From contig NZ_SOFG01000004.1 of the NCBI RefSeq assembly GCF_004402485.1, positions 186,001-250,000 of the forward strand: a stretch of DNA of 64,000 bases. Direction: 5' to 3'. The first letter of the stretch is position 1. Each line of letters begins with the position of its first letter. Both the position numbers and the translations under genes were made by a program. Shown here piece after piece: positions 9,014-18,283 of this stretch. The notes under the pieces were generated by a model. The model saw only the letters and a list, made by a program, of their open reading frames with translations. It had not been told where the DNA came from and made no database searches. Source of the stretch: Cryobacterium algoricola. GTDB lineage: Bacteria; Actinomycetota; Actinomycetes; Actinomycetales; Microbacteriaceae.

Positions 9014-10195
9014 TCAGAGCAACCCGGCGTAGATCTCCCGCGTGCTCGTGGCGATCTGGCTCCAGCTGAACTTTTCCTCTGCCCTGATCCGGCCTGCCTT
9101 GCCCATCTCTGCGGCACGATCGGGGTCGGCGAGGACCTCGAGCAGGGTGCGCGCGAGGTCGGCGACGAACCGGTCAGGGTCGATCGGCGTTCCGGTTCCG
9201 TCGCTGACCTGGTCGATGGGAACGAGGCGCCCGGTGGCCCCGTCGTCGACGACCTCGGGGATGCCGCCGGTCGCCGACCCGACGACGGGGAGGCCACAGG
9301 CCATCGCCTCGAGGTTGACGATGCCGAGCGGCTCGTAGACCGAGGGGCAGACGAAGACGGTACCCGCGGTCAGGACGGCCGAGAGGTCGTGCTGGGACAG
9401 GTGCTCGGGGATCCAGACGACCCCGGTGCGCTCGGCCTGCAGCGCCCGGACTCCTGCGGTGACCTCGGCCATGATTTCCGCGGTGTCGGGTGCACCGGCG
9501 CACAACACGAGCTGGACCTCGGGCGGAAGGGACGCCGCGGCACGAAGGAGGTAGGGCAGTCCTTTCTGCCGGGTGATTCGGCCGACGAACACGACGGACG
9601 GGCGGCTCGGGTCGATGCCGAGCGAACGGACAACGTCCGTGTCCGCGGTCGGCTTCCAGGCCTCGAGGTCGATGCCGTTGTAGACGACGTGCACCCGGGA
9701 CTCGTCGAGTGCCGGATAGCTGCGGAGGATATCCGCGCGCATTCCCCCGCTCACGGCGATGACGGCATCCGCTGCCTCGAACGCGGTTCGTTCGATCCAG
9801 CTCGAGACGCGGTAGCCGCCGCCGAGCTGTTCGGCCTTCCACGGCCGGAGCGGCTCGAGGCTGTGGGCGGTGACGACGTGAGGGACGCCGTGGAGAAGCT
9901 TCGCTAGATGCCCGGCACCGTTGGCGTACCAGGTGTGCGAGTGCACGACGTCGGCGCCGGACACGTCCTGGGCCATCTGCAGGTCGACGCCGAGGGTGGC
10001 GAGGGCGGCATTCGCCGTGGCGAGTTCGGCGGGCACGCCGTATGCGAACGTTTCCGGTGCGTCACGGGGCGCTCCGAAACAGCGCACGACGACCTCAATG
10101 TCGGTGCGGAGGGCCTTGACGAGCTCGGCGACATGCACGCCGGCCCCGCCGTAAACCTCTGGTGGATACTCCTTGGTCAACAGATCGACTCGCAT
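9014..10195 (-). CDS. glgA: Glycogen synthase / alpha-maltose-1-phosphate synthase (GT4)
   Basis: The 393-residue GT-B enzyme starts RVDLLTKEYPPEVYGGAGVH, with the nucleotide-sugar loop KEYPP...GGAGVH, GRITRQKG in the donor domain and the EX7E region EPLGIVNLEAMACG. This is the GT4 actinobacterial GlgA type, about 390 residues. Members use ADP-glucose to extend alpha-1,4-glucan or, in mycobacteria (there named GlgM), to make maltose-1-phosphate; sequence reading alone cannot separate these. It is divergent from glgC, which makes its ADP-glucose donor. The ATG at 10195 lies 6 nt after TAGTTT, so it is probably leaderless. Confidence 0.9.
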   Translation of the reverse strand: MRVDLLTKEYPPEVYGGAGVHVAELVKALRTDIEVVVRCFGAPRDAPETFAYGVPAELATANAALATLGVDLQMAQDVSGADVVHSHTWYANGAGHLAKLLHGVPHVVTAHSLEPLRPWKAEQLGGGYRVSSWIERTAFEAADAVIAVSGGMRADILRSYPALDESRVHVVYNGIDLEAWKPTADTDVVRSLGIDPSRPSVVFVGRITRQKGLPYLLRAAASLPPEVQLVLCAGAPDTAEIMAEVTAGVRALQAERTGVVWIPEHLSQHDLSAVLTAGTVFVCPSVYEPLGIVNLEAMACGLPVVGSATGGIPEVVDDGATGRLVPIDQVSDGTGTPIDPDRFVADLARTLLEVLADPDRAAEMGKAGRIRAEEKFSWSQIATSTREIYAGLL

Positions 10196-10201
10196 GCAAT
10201 A

Positions 10202-10207
10202 AAACTA
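10202..10207 (-). promoter_or_regulatory. Putative -10 box (TAGTTT) of glgA
   Basis: TAGTTT, then 6 nt, then the ATG at 10195. It lies back to back with the glgC -10 box within a 79-bp divergent gap. Confidence 0.5.
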
Positions 10208-10262
10208 GCGCAGCACCGTCAGACACACACCTTTTCGAGTGGCCCCCGGCCCCGGATGCCCC

Positions 10263-10268
10263 TACTGT
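10263..10268 (+). promoter_or_regulatory. Putative -10 box (TACTGT) of glgC
   Basis: TACTGT, then 6 nt, then the ATG at 10275. It supports the 10275 start over the upstream in-frame ATG at 10239. Confidence 0.5.
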
Positions 10269-10274
10269 AAAGAC

Positions 10275-11519
10275 ATGGCATCGAAGAAGATCTTTGGAAT
10301 CGTACTCGCTGGCGGTGAAGGCAAACGCCTGATGCCGCTTACGGAGGACCGCGCAAAACCGGCCGTTCCGTTCGGAGGCAATTACCGGCTTATCGACTTC
10401 GCGCTGTCCAACCTGATCAATTCCGGGTTGACCCAGATCGTCGTCCTGACCCAGTACAAGTCGCACAGCCTCGACCGTCACGTCTCTCAGACCTGGCACG
10501 TCTCCGGTGGGCTGTTCAACTCGTACATCGCCTCAGTCCCCGCGCAGCAGCGCCTCGGGAAGCGCTGGTTCTCCGGCTCCGCCGACGCGATCCTGCAGAG
10601 CCTGAACCTGATCCATGACGAGAAGCCGGACATCGTCGTCGTTGTCGGTGCCGACCACGTCTACCGCATGGACTTCAGCCAGATGATCGCGGCCCACATC
10701 GCCTCCGGCGCGCAGGCGACGGTCGCCGCGATCCGGCAGCCGATCGGTCTCGCCGACCAGTTCGGTGTCATCGAAGTCGACGGGGCAACGCCGGACCACA
10801 TCCGGGAGTTCCGCGAGAAGCCCAAGGACGCCGTCGGCCTGGCCGATGCTCCGCACGAGGTGTTCGCCTCGATGGGCAACTACGTCTTCAACGCCGACGC
10901 CCTGATCGAAGCCGTGCTGCGCGACGGCGAACGCACCGACTCGAGCCACGACATGGGCGGGGACATCATCCCCGACTTCGTGTCCCGCGGCGAGGCCGGC
11001 GTATACGACCTCCAGCGCAACGAGGTACCCGGCTCCACCGATCGCGACCGGTACTACTGGCGCGACGTGGGAACCATCGACTCCTTCTTCGAGGCGCACC
11101 AGGACCTGATCAGCGCGCTCCCGGTCTTCAACCTCTACAACCAGAAGTGGCCGATCTTCAGCCAGCAGCTCAACTCGCCGCCGGCCAAGTTCGTCAGGGA
11201 CGGCCGCGGCTCGCTCGGCACGATGATCGACTCGATCGTGTCTCTCGGCTGTGTCATCTCGGGAGCCCACATCGAGCGCAGCGTGCTCGGACCGTGGGTG
11301 TCCATCGATTCCGGGGCCCACATCGCGGACTCGATCCTCTTCGACCGGGTGCAGATCCTGCCCGGCGCGACCGTACGTCGGGCCATCCTCGACAAGAACG
11401 TCGTCGTCGCCGCGGGCGCCTCCGTCGGCGTCGACAGGGACCGTGACCTCGCGCGCGGCTTCAGCGTCACCGAGTCCGGCATCACCGTGGTCGGCAAGGG
11501 CGTGCACGTACACCCGTGA
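10275..11519 (+). CDS. glgC: Glucose-1-phosphate adenylyltransferase (ADP-glucose pyrophosphorylase)
   Basis: The 414-residue protein has the nucleotidyltransferase signature GGEGKRL (13-19), [27 protein letters not shown], the sugar-phosphate-binding EFREKP segment and a C-terminal left-handed beta-helix of hexapeptide repeats. It makes ADP-glucose from glucose-1-phosphate and ATP, the committed step in glycogen synthesis. The start at 10275 was chosen for the family N-terminus ([14 protein letters not shown]) and the leaderless-type -10 box; the frame extends 12 codons upstream. Its stop overlaps the serB start (GTGA), so the two are cotranscribed. Confidence 0.95.
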   Translation: MASKKIFGIVLAGGEGKRLMPLTEDRAKPAVPFGGNYRLIDFALSNLINSGLTQIVVLTQYKSHSLDRHVSQTWHVSGGLFNSYIASVPAQQRLGKRWFSGSADAILQSLNLIHDEKPDIVVVVGADHVYRMDFSQMIAAHIASGAQATVAAIRQPIGLADQFGVIEVDGATPDHIREFREKPKDAVGLADAPHEVFASMGNYVFNADALIEAVLRDGERTDSSHDMGGDIIPDFVSRGEAGVYDLQRNEVPGSTDRDRYYWRDVGTIDSFFEAHQDLISALPVFNLYNQKWPIFSQQLNSPPAKFVRDGRGSLGTMIDSIVSLGCVISGAHIERSVLGPWVSIDSGAHIADSILFDRVQILPGATVRRAILDKNVVVAAGASVGVDRDRDLARGFSVTESGITVVGKGVHVHP

Positions 11520-12163
11520 CCCGTCCCACTCGTTTCCTGGTCGTCCTCGATTCCGATTCCACCCTGATTGAAAACGAAGTGATCGAGCTCCTGGCGGATG
11601 CCGCCGGGTCGCTCGAACTCGTCGCCGCGGTGACCGATCAGGCCATGCGCGGTGAGATCGACTTCGCCCAGAGTCTCCGTGCCCGGGTGAAGACGCTCGC
11701 CGGGCTGCCGGAGAGCGTCTTCGCCGACGTCGGTCTCCTGGTGCGCCCGACTCCGGGAGTCCACGAGCTCATCGCGGGCCTGCACGCTCATGGCAGTCGG
11801 ATCGGTGTCGTCTCCGGAGGGTTCCACGAAGTACTCGACCCGCTCGCGGAGAGCCTCGGAATCGACCACTGGCGGGCCAACCGGCTCGAGGTCGCCGATG
11901 GCCACCTCACCGGCAACCTCGTCGGGCCGATCATCGACGCGACCGCGAAGGCCGACACGCTTCAGGAGTGGGCGGCCGAACTCGGCGTCGGGCTCCCCCG
12001 GACCGTTGCCGTCGGCGACGGTGCGAACGACCTGAAGATGATGCACGTCGCGGGCCTCGGCATCGCGTTCAACGCGAAGCCCCTCGTGCGGGCCCAAGCG
12101 GATGTCGCGATCGACATCTGCGACCTCAGCCAGGTCCTGCCACTCCTCGGCCTCCGAGGCTAG
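11516..12163 (+). CDS. serB: Phosphoserine phosphatase
   Basis: This 215-residue HAD phosphatase has [11 protein letters not shown] (nucleophile Asp12, acid/base Asp14), VSGGFHEV (motif II) and [10 protein letters not shown] (motif III). It dephosphorylates O-phosphoserine to serine. It lacks the N-terminal ACT domains of longer SerB proteins, as expected for about 215 residues. The start overlaps the glgC stop by 4 bp, coupling serine synthesis to a glycogen gene in one transcript. No strong terminator follows, only a 6-bp stem at 12180-12195. Confidence 0.9.
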   Translation: MTRPTRFLVVLDSDSTLIENEVIELLADAAGSLELVAAVTDQAMRGEIDFAQSLRARVKTLAGLPESVFADVGLLVRPTPGVHELIAGLHAHGSRIGVVSGGFHEVLDPLAESLGIDHWRANRLEVADGHLTGNLVGPIIDATAKADTLQEWAAELGVGLPRTVAVGDGANDLKMMHVAGLGIAFNAKPLVRAQADVAIDICDLSQVLPLLGLRG

Positions 12164-12179
12164 CGCTTCCCCTGTCGGA

Positions 12180-12195
12180 GCGCCGTGTGCGGCGC
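12180..12195. terminator. Short GC hairpin between convergent serB and HNH gene
   Basis: GCGCCG (12180-12185) pairs with CGGCGC (12190-12195) over a TGTG loop. There is no T tract, so termination is only possible. Confidence 0.3.
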
Positions 12196-12198
12196 ACT

Positions 12199-13884
12199 TC
12201 AGTCGCGGTTGGGTGGTCCGGTCAGGACCTGGTGGGCGCGGTGCCGGTTCGGTGGCCGCCAGAGCCGTTGCGGGTCGATCAGCCCCGGGGCCCGCACTTG
12301 TGGTGAGCCTTTCACCATCCGGATCTCCCACCCCGAGGTGTCGATGGTGTGGTGATGGAACCAGCACAGGAGGACCCCGTTGTCGACGTTCGTGGGTCCG
12401 TCTTTTGCCCAGGGCTTCACATGGTGTACCTCGGCCCAGTGCGCCGGGGCTTTGCAGCCGGGGATGATGCACCCGCCGTCGCGGGCGGTGATCGCCCGCC
12501 GTTGCGCCCGGTTGAAGTACCGCCGTTCGGGGCCGAGTTTGAGGACCTGGTTGTTCTCGCCGAACAGGACCCCCTGGAAGCCGCCGTCGCAGATCCGCTG
12601 GCGCACGGTCTTGAGCGACACCGGGGCTTCGACCCCGTCGATCCACCCCACACCAAGCCCCGACGCGAGGTCGGCCGCGTTCACGTGCACCATCACCGTG
12701 GGAGCGGACCCGCCCATGCTGGGCGTGCCCTCATCGCGGGCGGCGTGTTCGATCAACGCCCGGAGGATGTCGGCGCGCTTCTCCCCGCTAGTGCGCGTGT
12801 CCTGGCGGCGTTCCCGAAGCTCCGCTTCGATCACGTCGAGCTCCGGGCCCGTGCCGGCGTCGGTGCCCGAGGTCTCGGTGCCTGCGGTTTCGGCGCCGGG
12901 GATCATCTGCCCCGAATCCATCAGGGCCTGTTCCTCTTCGGTGGGGAACGCGGGCCGCGCGTGGAAGCTCAGGAAGGCGTCGAAGAGGGTATTCATCATC
13001 CCGAACAGTTCCGGCGTCACCCCACCCTTCACCGGATACAACCCGTTCTTGAGTTGTCCGAAGCCAATGTTCGACTTCGCCTCGAACAGGTCCTCCTGCG
13101 GCAGGACGCCGTCGGGGTCGAGGACGGACTGCCACTGGAGCACCATCCCCCGGATCAGATCCGCGGCCGCGGGGACCCCGGCGCCGGCGAGGTTCTCGGT
13201 TTCCGGGGTGATCCGTCCGGCCGCTGTGGCGACCAGGGCACGCTCGGCAACGTCCACCTCCGCCGGCACCGCCCGGTGACTGACCAACCCCAGCCCCGTC
13301 GTGATCAACTCGGCCGCCTCGACCCCGATGTCCCCCGCGGTCAGGGCGGCCCCGACGACCGGGAAGAGCGGCGGCAACACCGTCAGCCCTGCCCGGCGGG
13401 GCAACACCGCGTCGCCGAGTTTCGTGCGGCGCTTCACTTCCCGGGCCGAGACCCGGGTCACCCGGGTGAGTACGTCCCAGGGTCCCCGGCAGCCCATCTT
13501 CCAGGCCAGACCGTCCCGGCCGAGCACCCGCGCCCGCCGATCCACATCGGTGGCGGTGTTCACCCGGGCCGCATCCACCGTCCGGCCAATCGCTTCCACT
13601 TCCTTCAGAGCCGTGACCGCTTCCGCATCGTTGAGCAGTCCGACCGGGATCGCCGCCAAGGCCTCCGCGAGAACCGAACGTGCTTCCGCGAGCCGGGCTA
13701 CAGCATCCGCATGAACCGACGGAACCGAGCCGGTCAGCCCCTCAGCACCCTCGAAACCCTCAGCAATCGCGACCGGATGGGCCGACTCGACCTGCCGGCC
13801 GCCTACCGTGGTCGGCTGATCCCCCGCAGTCCCGGAACCGGGTGTCTGCGGCGTGTGTGACTGTGGATCCGAAGCTCCTGCCAT
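12199..13884 (-). CDS. 13E12-type DUF222 domain protein with C-terminal HNH endonuclease
   Basis: The 561-residue protein has a long helical DUF222 region (about 60-330), an acidic/Thr-rich linker and an HNH nuclease domain (about 470-515). That domain has CIIPGC, HHVKPW and NGVLLCWFHHHTID, so the zinc and metal ligands appear intact. This is the 13E12 repeat family, highly multiplied in Microbacteriaceae, Mycobacterium and relatives. Its biological role is unsettled; mobility or genome-modification roles are suspected but unproven. The ATG at 13884 has TAGAAT 6 nt upstream. A second member begins at 63055, and an inverted-repeat region lies directly upstream. Confidence 0.88.
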   Translation of the reverse strand: MAGASDPQSHTPQTPGSGTAGDQPTTVGGRQVESAHPVAIAEGFEGAEGLTGSVPSVHADAVARLAEARSVLAEALAAIPVGLLNDAEAVTALKEVEAIGRTVDAARVNTATDVDRRARVLGRDGLAWKMGCRGPWDVLTRVTRVSAREVKRRTKLGDAVLPRRAGLTVLPPLFPVVGAALTAGDIGVEAAELITTGLGLVSHRAVPAEVDVAERALVATAAGRITPETENLAGAGVPAAADLIRGMVLQWQSVLDPDGVLPQEDLFEAKSNIGFGQLKNGLYPVKGGVTPELFGMMNTLFDAFLSFHARPAFPTEEEQALMDSGQMIPGAETAGTETSGTDAGTGPELDVIEAELRERRQDTRTSGEKRADILRALIEHAARDEGTPSMGGSAPTVMVHVNAADLASGLGVGWIDGVEAPVSLKTVRQRICDGGFQGVLFGENNQVLKLGPERRYFNRAQRRAITARDGGCIIPGCKAPAHWAEVHHVKPWAKDGPTNVDNGVLLCWFHHHTIDTSGWEIRMVKGSPQVRAPGLIDPQRLWRPPNRHRAHQVLTGPPNRD

Positions 13885-13890
13885 ACCCCG

Positions 13891-13896
13891 ATTCTA
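13891..13896 (-). promoter_or_regulatory. Putative -10 box (TAGAAT) of 13E12-type gene
   Basis: TAGAAT, then 6 nt, then the ATG at 13884. It is a good TANNNT match and suggests a leaderless mRNA, as for the second family member at 63055. Confidence 0.55.
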
Positions 13897-13969
13897 CCCC
13901 GAATCGAACACTAGTACGAGGCTTGCTCACCTAATTTTGGGCTTCTCATCACGAGATTCAAAGCTGAAG

Positions 13970-14090
13970 ACGAGTGAGTCCGCACTCGTGGTACCGAATT
14001 CAGGAGATGCGCCCGGGCGAGCGATACCGGCCCGCGGACCAGTGCGGCCGATCCCATCCGTTGGCAGGGATCTCCTGAATTCGACACCAG
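13970..14090. repeat. Inverted-repeat structure in the 302-bp gap between HNH gene and fabG
   Basis: CGAATTCAGGAGAT (13995-14008) is perfectly repeated in inverse orientation at 14070-14083, with partial matching for about 7 more bp outward (GGTAC versus GGTGT). A separate 7-bp hairpin, ACGAGTG (13970-13976) with CACTCGT (13983-13989), abuts the left arm. No ORF is convincing between 13885 and 14186. This could be a REP-like element or the relic of a mobile element that moved with the 13E12 gene. Confidence 0.5.
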
Positions 14091-14186
14091 AACTGCCCGA
14101 ATCTCCCGGGGCCACTGCGTGTGACTCAGGGTCTCTTACAGGTTCGCGCCGGGCTCCACGTCCCGGTGGGCGTATCGCTGACCTGG

Positions 14187-14897
14187 TCAGTGACCCATGC
14201 CGAGGCCGCCGTCGACCGGGATCACGGCGCCGGAGATATAACCGGCGTCGTCGCCCGCGAGCCAGGTGACGACCTTCGCGACCTCGGCGGCGGATGCGAA
14301 GCGTCCGGCCGGGATGTTCTTCTTGTATTCGGCCTGCACGGCGTCGGAAAGCTCTGCGGTCATCTCGGTTTCGATGAAGCCGGGTGCGACGACGTTCGCG
14401 GTGATGCCCCGGGCGCCGAGTTCGCGCGTGACCGAGCGGGCGAGCCCGACCAGCCCGCTCTTGGAGGCGGAGTAGTTGACCTGCCCCGCAGAACCGTAGA
14501 GGCCGACCACGCTCGAGATGAGCACGATCCGGCCGAACCTGGCCTTGAGCATGCCCTTGGACGCACGCTTGACGACGCGGAAGGCGCCGCTCAGGTTCGT
14601 GTCGATCACGGACGTGAAGTCGTCCTCTGTCATCCGCATCAGAAGAGTGTCCTTCGTGATGCCGGCGTTGGCCACGACGACCTCGACCGGTCCGAGGGCC
14701 GCCTCGATCTCGGTGAACGCGGCATCGATCGATGCGGCATCCGTGACGTCGGCGCGCACCGTGAGGGTGCCGTCGGGGCCTGAGCCCGAGCGGGCCGTGA
14801 CCGCGACGCGGTGGCCCTGGCGTACGAATTCTTCGGCGATGGCGAAGCCGATCCCACGGTTGCCCCCGGTCACGAGAACGGTCCTGACGGAGGGCAT
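14187..14897 (-). CDS. fabG: 3-oxoacyl-ACP reductase, SDR family
   Basis: The 236-residue SDR has the cofactor loop TGGNRGIG (10-17), NAG (77-79), Ser129 and the YSASK pair Tyr142/Lys146, with the FabG-like ending SGAVIPVDGGLGMGH. It reduces 3-oxoacyl-ACP to 3-hydroxyacyl-ACP with NADPH in fatty acid elongation; mycobacterial FabG1 is the closest type by pattern. The ATG at 14897 begins the family N-terminus. A TAGATT 8 nt upstream could be its -10. The frame also stays open to 14939, which would add 14 unlikely residues. No other fab gene is adjacent. Confidence 0.9.
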   Translation of the reverse strand: MPSVRTVLVTGGNRGIGFAIAEEFVRQGHRVAVTARSGSGPDGTLTVRADVTDAASIDAAFTEIEAALGPVEVVVANAGITKDTLLMRMTEDDFTSVIDTNLSGAFRVVKRASKGMLKARFGRIVLISSVVGLYGSAGQVNYSASKSGLVGLARSVTRELGARGITANVVAPGFIETEMTAELSDAVQAEYKKNIPAGRFASAAEVAKVVTWLAGDDAGYISGAVIPVDGGLGMGH

Positions 14898-15031
14898 ACG
14901 GTTCCAATCTATTCCCAGCGAACGACCAGCCGTACGCACGTATATTCCAGTTTACGGTGTCATCCCACAGACCGGGCGGGACGTAGGCTTGTCAGGCATA
15001 ACCTCCACCGGTTGACCGAAGCGATGAGAGT

Positions 15032-15427
15032 ATGAAACAGCAGTCGATCACGTCCCTGCCTCCGTCTCCGGAGGACGAGCGACGAGCCCGGATGATCAGG
15101 TACTCGGTCACCATGGGTATCCGGATGGTGTGCATCGTCCTGATGCTCTTCGTGCACGGCTGGTGGCTTCTGGTCTGCGCCGCCGGAGCGATCCTGCTCC
15201 CCTATTTCGCGGTCATCGTCGCGAACGTCCATGGAAGCGGCGCGGGAACCACCGTCGTCCGCCCGGGAGCCGTTCAGCTGTACCGCGGCCAGTCCTCGAG
15301 CCAGTCCTCAGGCCAGTCCTCGACCGGGCCGGACTCCTCATCCTTCCCGCAGACTTCGCCCGAGCAGGCCCCTGAGCGACCGGATTCCACTCGCGACGCA
15401 TCCCGCGACCCCGGCGCCGACTCATGA
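15032..15427 (+). CDS. DUF3099 family membrane protein
   Basis: The 131-residue protein has a DUF3099-type core: a short N-terminal tail, the ERRARMIRYSVTMGIR segment and two membrane helices (about 30-50 and 52-70). A Ser/Gln-rich hydrophilic tail of about 60 residues with SSGQSS-like repeats follows. The function is unknown. It starts a three-gene chain in which each gene overlaps the next by 4 bp, ending with SURF1, which suggests a link to respiratory-chain or membrane biogenesis. GAGAG precedes the ATG. Confidence 0.75.
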   Translation: MKQQSITSLPPSPEDERRARMIRYSVTMGIRMVCIVLMLFVHGWWLLVCAAGAILLPYFAVIVANVHGSGAGTTVVRPGAVQLYRGQSSSQSSGQSSTGPDSSSFPQTSPEQAPERPDSTRDASRDPGADS

Positions 15428-15684
15428 TCGGTTTCGACGACGACCTCGACACACCCCGGTGTTCGCGGGCCGGCTGCCGGGAGGACGCCCAGTGGCGCAT
15501 CGACTGGCGCAACCCCCGCATCCATGCCGCAGACCGGGTCAAGACCTGGCTCGCCTGCACCGAGCACGTCGACTACCTGCGTGAATTCCTGGCCGCCCGG
15601 GACTTTCCGGTGGCCGTCATCGCCCTCGACGCCGCACCGGGCACGGCCCCGGCCCAGGCACCCGTCGGGACGAACCCGTCGTGA
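15424..15684 (+). CDS. Conserved small protein with Cys/His cluster, unknown function
   Basis: This 86-residue protein has three Cys and several Trp in its first 50 residues: CSRAGC near 13-18, CTEH near 45-48, and QWRIDWRNP. The spacing could bind zinc. The C-terminus is Ala/Pro-rich. The ATGA start overlap with the DUF3099 gene and GTGA stop overlap with the SURF1 gene argue that it is real and coupled to both. I do not recognise a named family; database copies of such genes usually carry generic names. Confidence 0.65.
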   Translation: MIGFDDDLDTPRCSRAGCREDAQWRIDWRNPRIHAADRVKTWLACTEHVDYLREFLAARDFPVAVIALDAAPGTAPAQAPVGTNPS

Positions 15685-16523
15685 TCGGCTGGAAGTTCGC
15701 GTTCAGCCGCCGGTGGGCCGGCTACCTCGTGCTCACCATCATCTTCGGCGCCGCCTGCGCGGGTCTCGGCATGTGGCAGTTCGCCAGGCGCAATGAGGCC
15801 CTCGTCGAAATCAACAAGGTCGACGCGAACTACGACCACACGCCGGTGAGCCTGACGGAAGCCCTGCCCACCCTCGACTCCTTCGCCGAGTCACAGAAGT
15901 GGCTCCCGGTGACGATGACCGGAACGTACCTCATCGCGGACGAGCTGATCGTGCGGAACCGCCCGATGAATGTCCACCCCGGCTTCGAGGTGCTGACACC
16001 GCTGCTCCTCGCCGACGGCACCGTCTTCGTCGTCGATCGCGGCTGGGTCCCCACCGGTGAGACAGCGGATGCCCCCGGCCCGGTGCCCGCCGCACCGTCC
16101 GGTGAAGTCACCGTCATCGCCAGGCTCAAGGCCGGAGAGCCGACCCTTCCCGGGCGCACGGCGAGCGGAAACCAGATCGCGACGATCCATCTCGCCGACG
16201 TCGCAGAACGGGTCGGCGCACCCACATATACCGGTGCGTACGGCCTGATGGCCTCCGAGGACCCGGCGCCCGCCACCCGCCCCGCCGGCGTGACCAGGCC
16301 GGTCGCTGACGAGGGCTCGCACCTGTCCTACGCATTCCAGTGGATGCTGTTCGCCCTGCTCGGCTTCATCGGGCTCGGCTGGGCGGTCCGTCAGGAATTC
16401 CGAAATCTCAACGCGGACGATCCCGAAGAGCGCACCCGCGCGGAGGAACGCGCCCGCCGGATCGCCGCAAAGCCGCGCACGGACGCCGAGGTCGAAGACG
16501 ACCTGATCGACAGCACGCACTAA
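15681..16523 (+). CDS. SURF1-family cytochrome oxidase biogenesis protein
   Basis: The 280-residue protein has the SURF1 architecture: an N-terminal helix (about 12-30, followed by GMWQFARR), a large extracytoplasmic domain (LIVRNRPMNVHPGFEVLTPL, DRGWVPTG), and a second helix near residues 215-235, followed by a charged cytoplasmic tail. SURF1 assists heme a insertion and assembly of aa3-type cytochrome c oxidase. That fits ctaA and ctaB, the heme A synthesis genes, about 7 kb away. The GTG start overlaps the upstream stop. It ends near the convergent ABC-F gene, where a 12-bp direct repeat (CGGACGCACTGC, from 16524) lies. Confidence 0.85.
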   Translation: MIGWKFAFSRRWAGYLVLTIIFGAACAGLGMWQFARRNEALVEINKVDANYDHTPVSLTEALPTLDSFAESQKWLPVTMTGTYLIADELIVRNRPMNVHPGFEVLTPLLLADGTVFVVDRGWVPTGETADAPGPVPAAPSGEVTVIARLKAGEPTLPGRTASGNQIATIHLADVAERVGAPTYTGAYGLMASEDPAPATRPAGVTRPVADEGSHLSYAFQWMLFALLGFIGLGWAVRQEFRNLNADDPEERTRAEERARRIAAKPRTDAEVEDDLIDSTH

Positions 16524-16592
16524 CGGACGCACTGCCGGACGCACTGCCGTACGCGCTTGCCGAAAGCGCGCACCGACCGGTGGGGGCGCTGG

Positions 16593-18191
16593 CTAGGCCA
16601 GCATGATCAGGTCGAGGTAGTCCTTGTTCCAGTGGTCCTCTGTGCCCTCGGGCATGATCAGCACCCGTTCCGGGTTGAGCGCCTCGACGGCGCCCTCGTC
16701 GTGGCTGACCAGGACGACGGCACCCTCGTAGTGCGCGAGGGCGTCGAGGATCTCGTCGCGGCTCGCAGGGTCGAGGTTGTTTGTGGGCTCGTCGAGGAGC
16801 AGAACGTTGGCGCCGGACACGACGATCATCGCGAGGGCGAGCCTGGTCTTCTCACCACCGGAGAGTACCCCGGCCGGCTTATCGGAGTCGTCACCGGTGA
16901 AGAGGAACGAGCCGAGAACCCGGCGGGCCTCCATCTCGGTGATGTTCGGCGAGGAGGACACCATGTTCTGCAACACGCTGCGCTTGACGTCGATGGTCTC
17001 GTGTTCCTGCGCGTAGTAGCCGATGCGGAGACCGTGGCCGGGCACGATGGTGCCGGTGTCAGGCTTGTCGACGCCCGCGAGCATCCGCAGCAGCGTGGTC
17101 TTGCCGGCACCGTTGAGGCCGAGGATGACGACCTTCGACCCACGGTCGATCGCGAGGTCGACCGCCGCGAAGATCTCGAGCGAACCGTAGCTCTTGGACA
17201 GGTCGTTCGCCATCAGCGGGGTGCGACCGCACGGGGCAGGCACCGGGAAGCGCAGCTTGGCCACGCGGTCGACGGCGCGCACGGCGTCGAGCCCGGAGAG
17301 CAGCTTCTCCGCCCGGGCCACCATCTGGTGGGCCGCAGCGGCCTTGCTCGCCTTGGCGCCGAACTTGGCGGCCTGCAGCTGCAGGGTGGATGCCTTCTTC
17401 TCGGCGTTGGCGCGTTCCTTCTTGCGACGGTCGGCGTCCGCGAGGCGCTGGCGCTGGTAGTTCTTCCAGTTCATGTTGTAGATGTCGATGACCATGCGGT
17501 TCGCATCGAGGTAGAACACCCGGTTGACGGTCTCGCCGACGAGTTCGATGTCGTGGGAGATGATGATGACGCCGCCGCGGTAGTTCTTGACGAATTCGCG
17601 GAGCCAGACGACGGAATCGGCGTCGAGGTGGTTAGTCGGTTCGTCGAGGATCATCGTCTCCGCCGCGGAGAACAGGATGCGGGCGAGCTCGATGCGGCGA
17701 CGCTGTCCGCCGGAAAGGGTCTGCAGCTCCTGGTCGAGGATGCGGTCCGGCAGGTTCAGGTTGCTCGCGATCGAGGCTGCCTCCGCCTCCGCCGCGTAGC
17801 CGCCGAGGGCGTTGAACTGGTCGGTCAGGTTGCCGTAGACCTTCATGGCCTTCGCGGCGACCTTGGGGTCGTCGCTGCCCATGTCGAGGCCGGCCTGGTA
17901 GAGGCCAAGAGAGATCGTTCCGAGGCCACGGGCGTCGAGGATGCGGGTGCGCGCGAGCATGGTCGGCTCACCGGAGCGCGGGTCCTGGGGCAGGTAGCCG
18001 ATCTGGCCGGAGCGGTCGATCTGGCCGTGGGTCGGCATCGTCTCCCCCGCGAGCGTCTTCGTGAGGGTCGTCTTTCCGGCACCGTTGCGGCCGACGAGGC
18101 CGATCTTGTCGCCGGCGGAGACGCGGAAACTGACGTCTTCCATGAGCACGCGCGCCCCGACTCTGATTTCGAGGTTTTGCACACTGAGCAC
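16593..18191 (-). CDS. ABC-F family ribosome-associated ATPase
   Basis: This 532-residue tandem ATPase has no membrane segments. Walker A loops are GRNGAGKT (near 34-41) and GLNGAGKT (near 358-365), the signatures LSGGQRRRIELA and LSGGEKTRLALA, and the Walker B motifs LDEPTNHLD and LDEPTNNLD. A basic linker of about 60 residues between domains is the P-site tRNA interaction motif of ABC-F factors. These bind the ribosome E site as translation factors or antibiotic-protection proteins; which applies is not decidable. The start is a GTG, with a second GTG three codons later. TATACT near 18250-18255 (minus strand) is a candidate -10, leaving a leader of about 55 nt. Confidence 0.9.
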   Translation of the reverse strand: MLSVQNLEIRVGARVLMEDVSFRVSAGDKIGLVGRNGAGKTTLTKTLAGETMPTHGQIDRSGQIGYLPQDPRSGEPTMLARTRILDARGLGTISLGLYQAGLDMGSDDPKVAAKAMKVYGNLTDQFNALGGYAAEAEAASIASNLNLPDRILDQELQTLSGGQRRRIELARILFSAAETMILDEPTNHLDADSVVWLREFVKNYRGGVIIISHDIELVGETVNRVFYLDANRMVIDIYNMNWKNYQRQRLADADRRKKERANAEKKASTLQLQAAKFGAKASKAAAAHQMVARAEKLLSGLDAVRAVDRVAKLRFPVPAPCGRTPLMANDLSKSYGSLEIFAAVDLAIDRGSKVVILGLNGAGKTTLLRMLAGVDKPDTGTIVPGHGLRIGYYAQEHETIDVKRSVLQNMVSSSPNITEMEARRVLGSFLFTGDDSDKPAGVLSGGEKTRLALAMIVVSGANVLLLDEPTNNLDPASRDEILDALAHYEGAVVLVSHDEGAVEALNPERVLIMPEGTEDHWNKDYLDLIMLA

Positions 18192-18283
18192 AGCAATTGT
18201 CCGTTCGGAAGGTTCGTGGGAGGGGTACGGCCCGACCGGGCCAGCTATCTAGTATATTCTCGCGCGGCGGCGGGACGGGACGC

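Noticed and set aside
16524-16548. 12-bp direct repeat (CGGACGCACTGC) after the SURF1 gene
   Set aside because: There are only two and a half short copies in a convergent gap. It could be chance or slippage, and no function is suggested.
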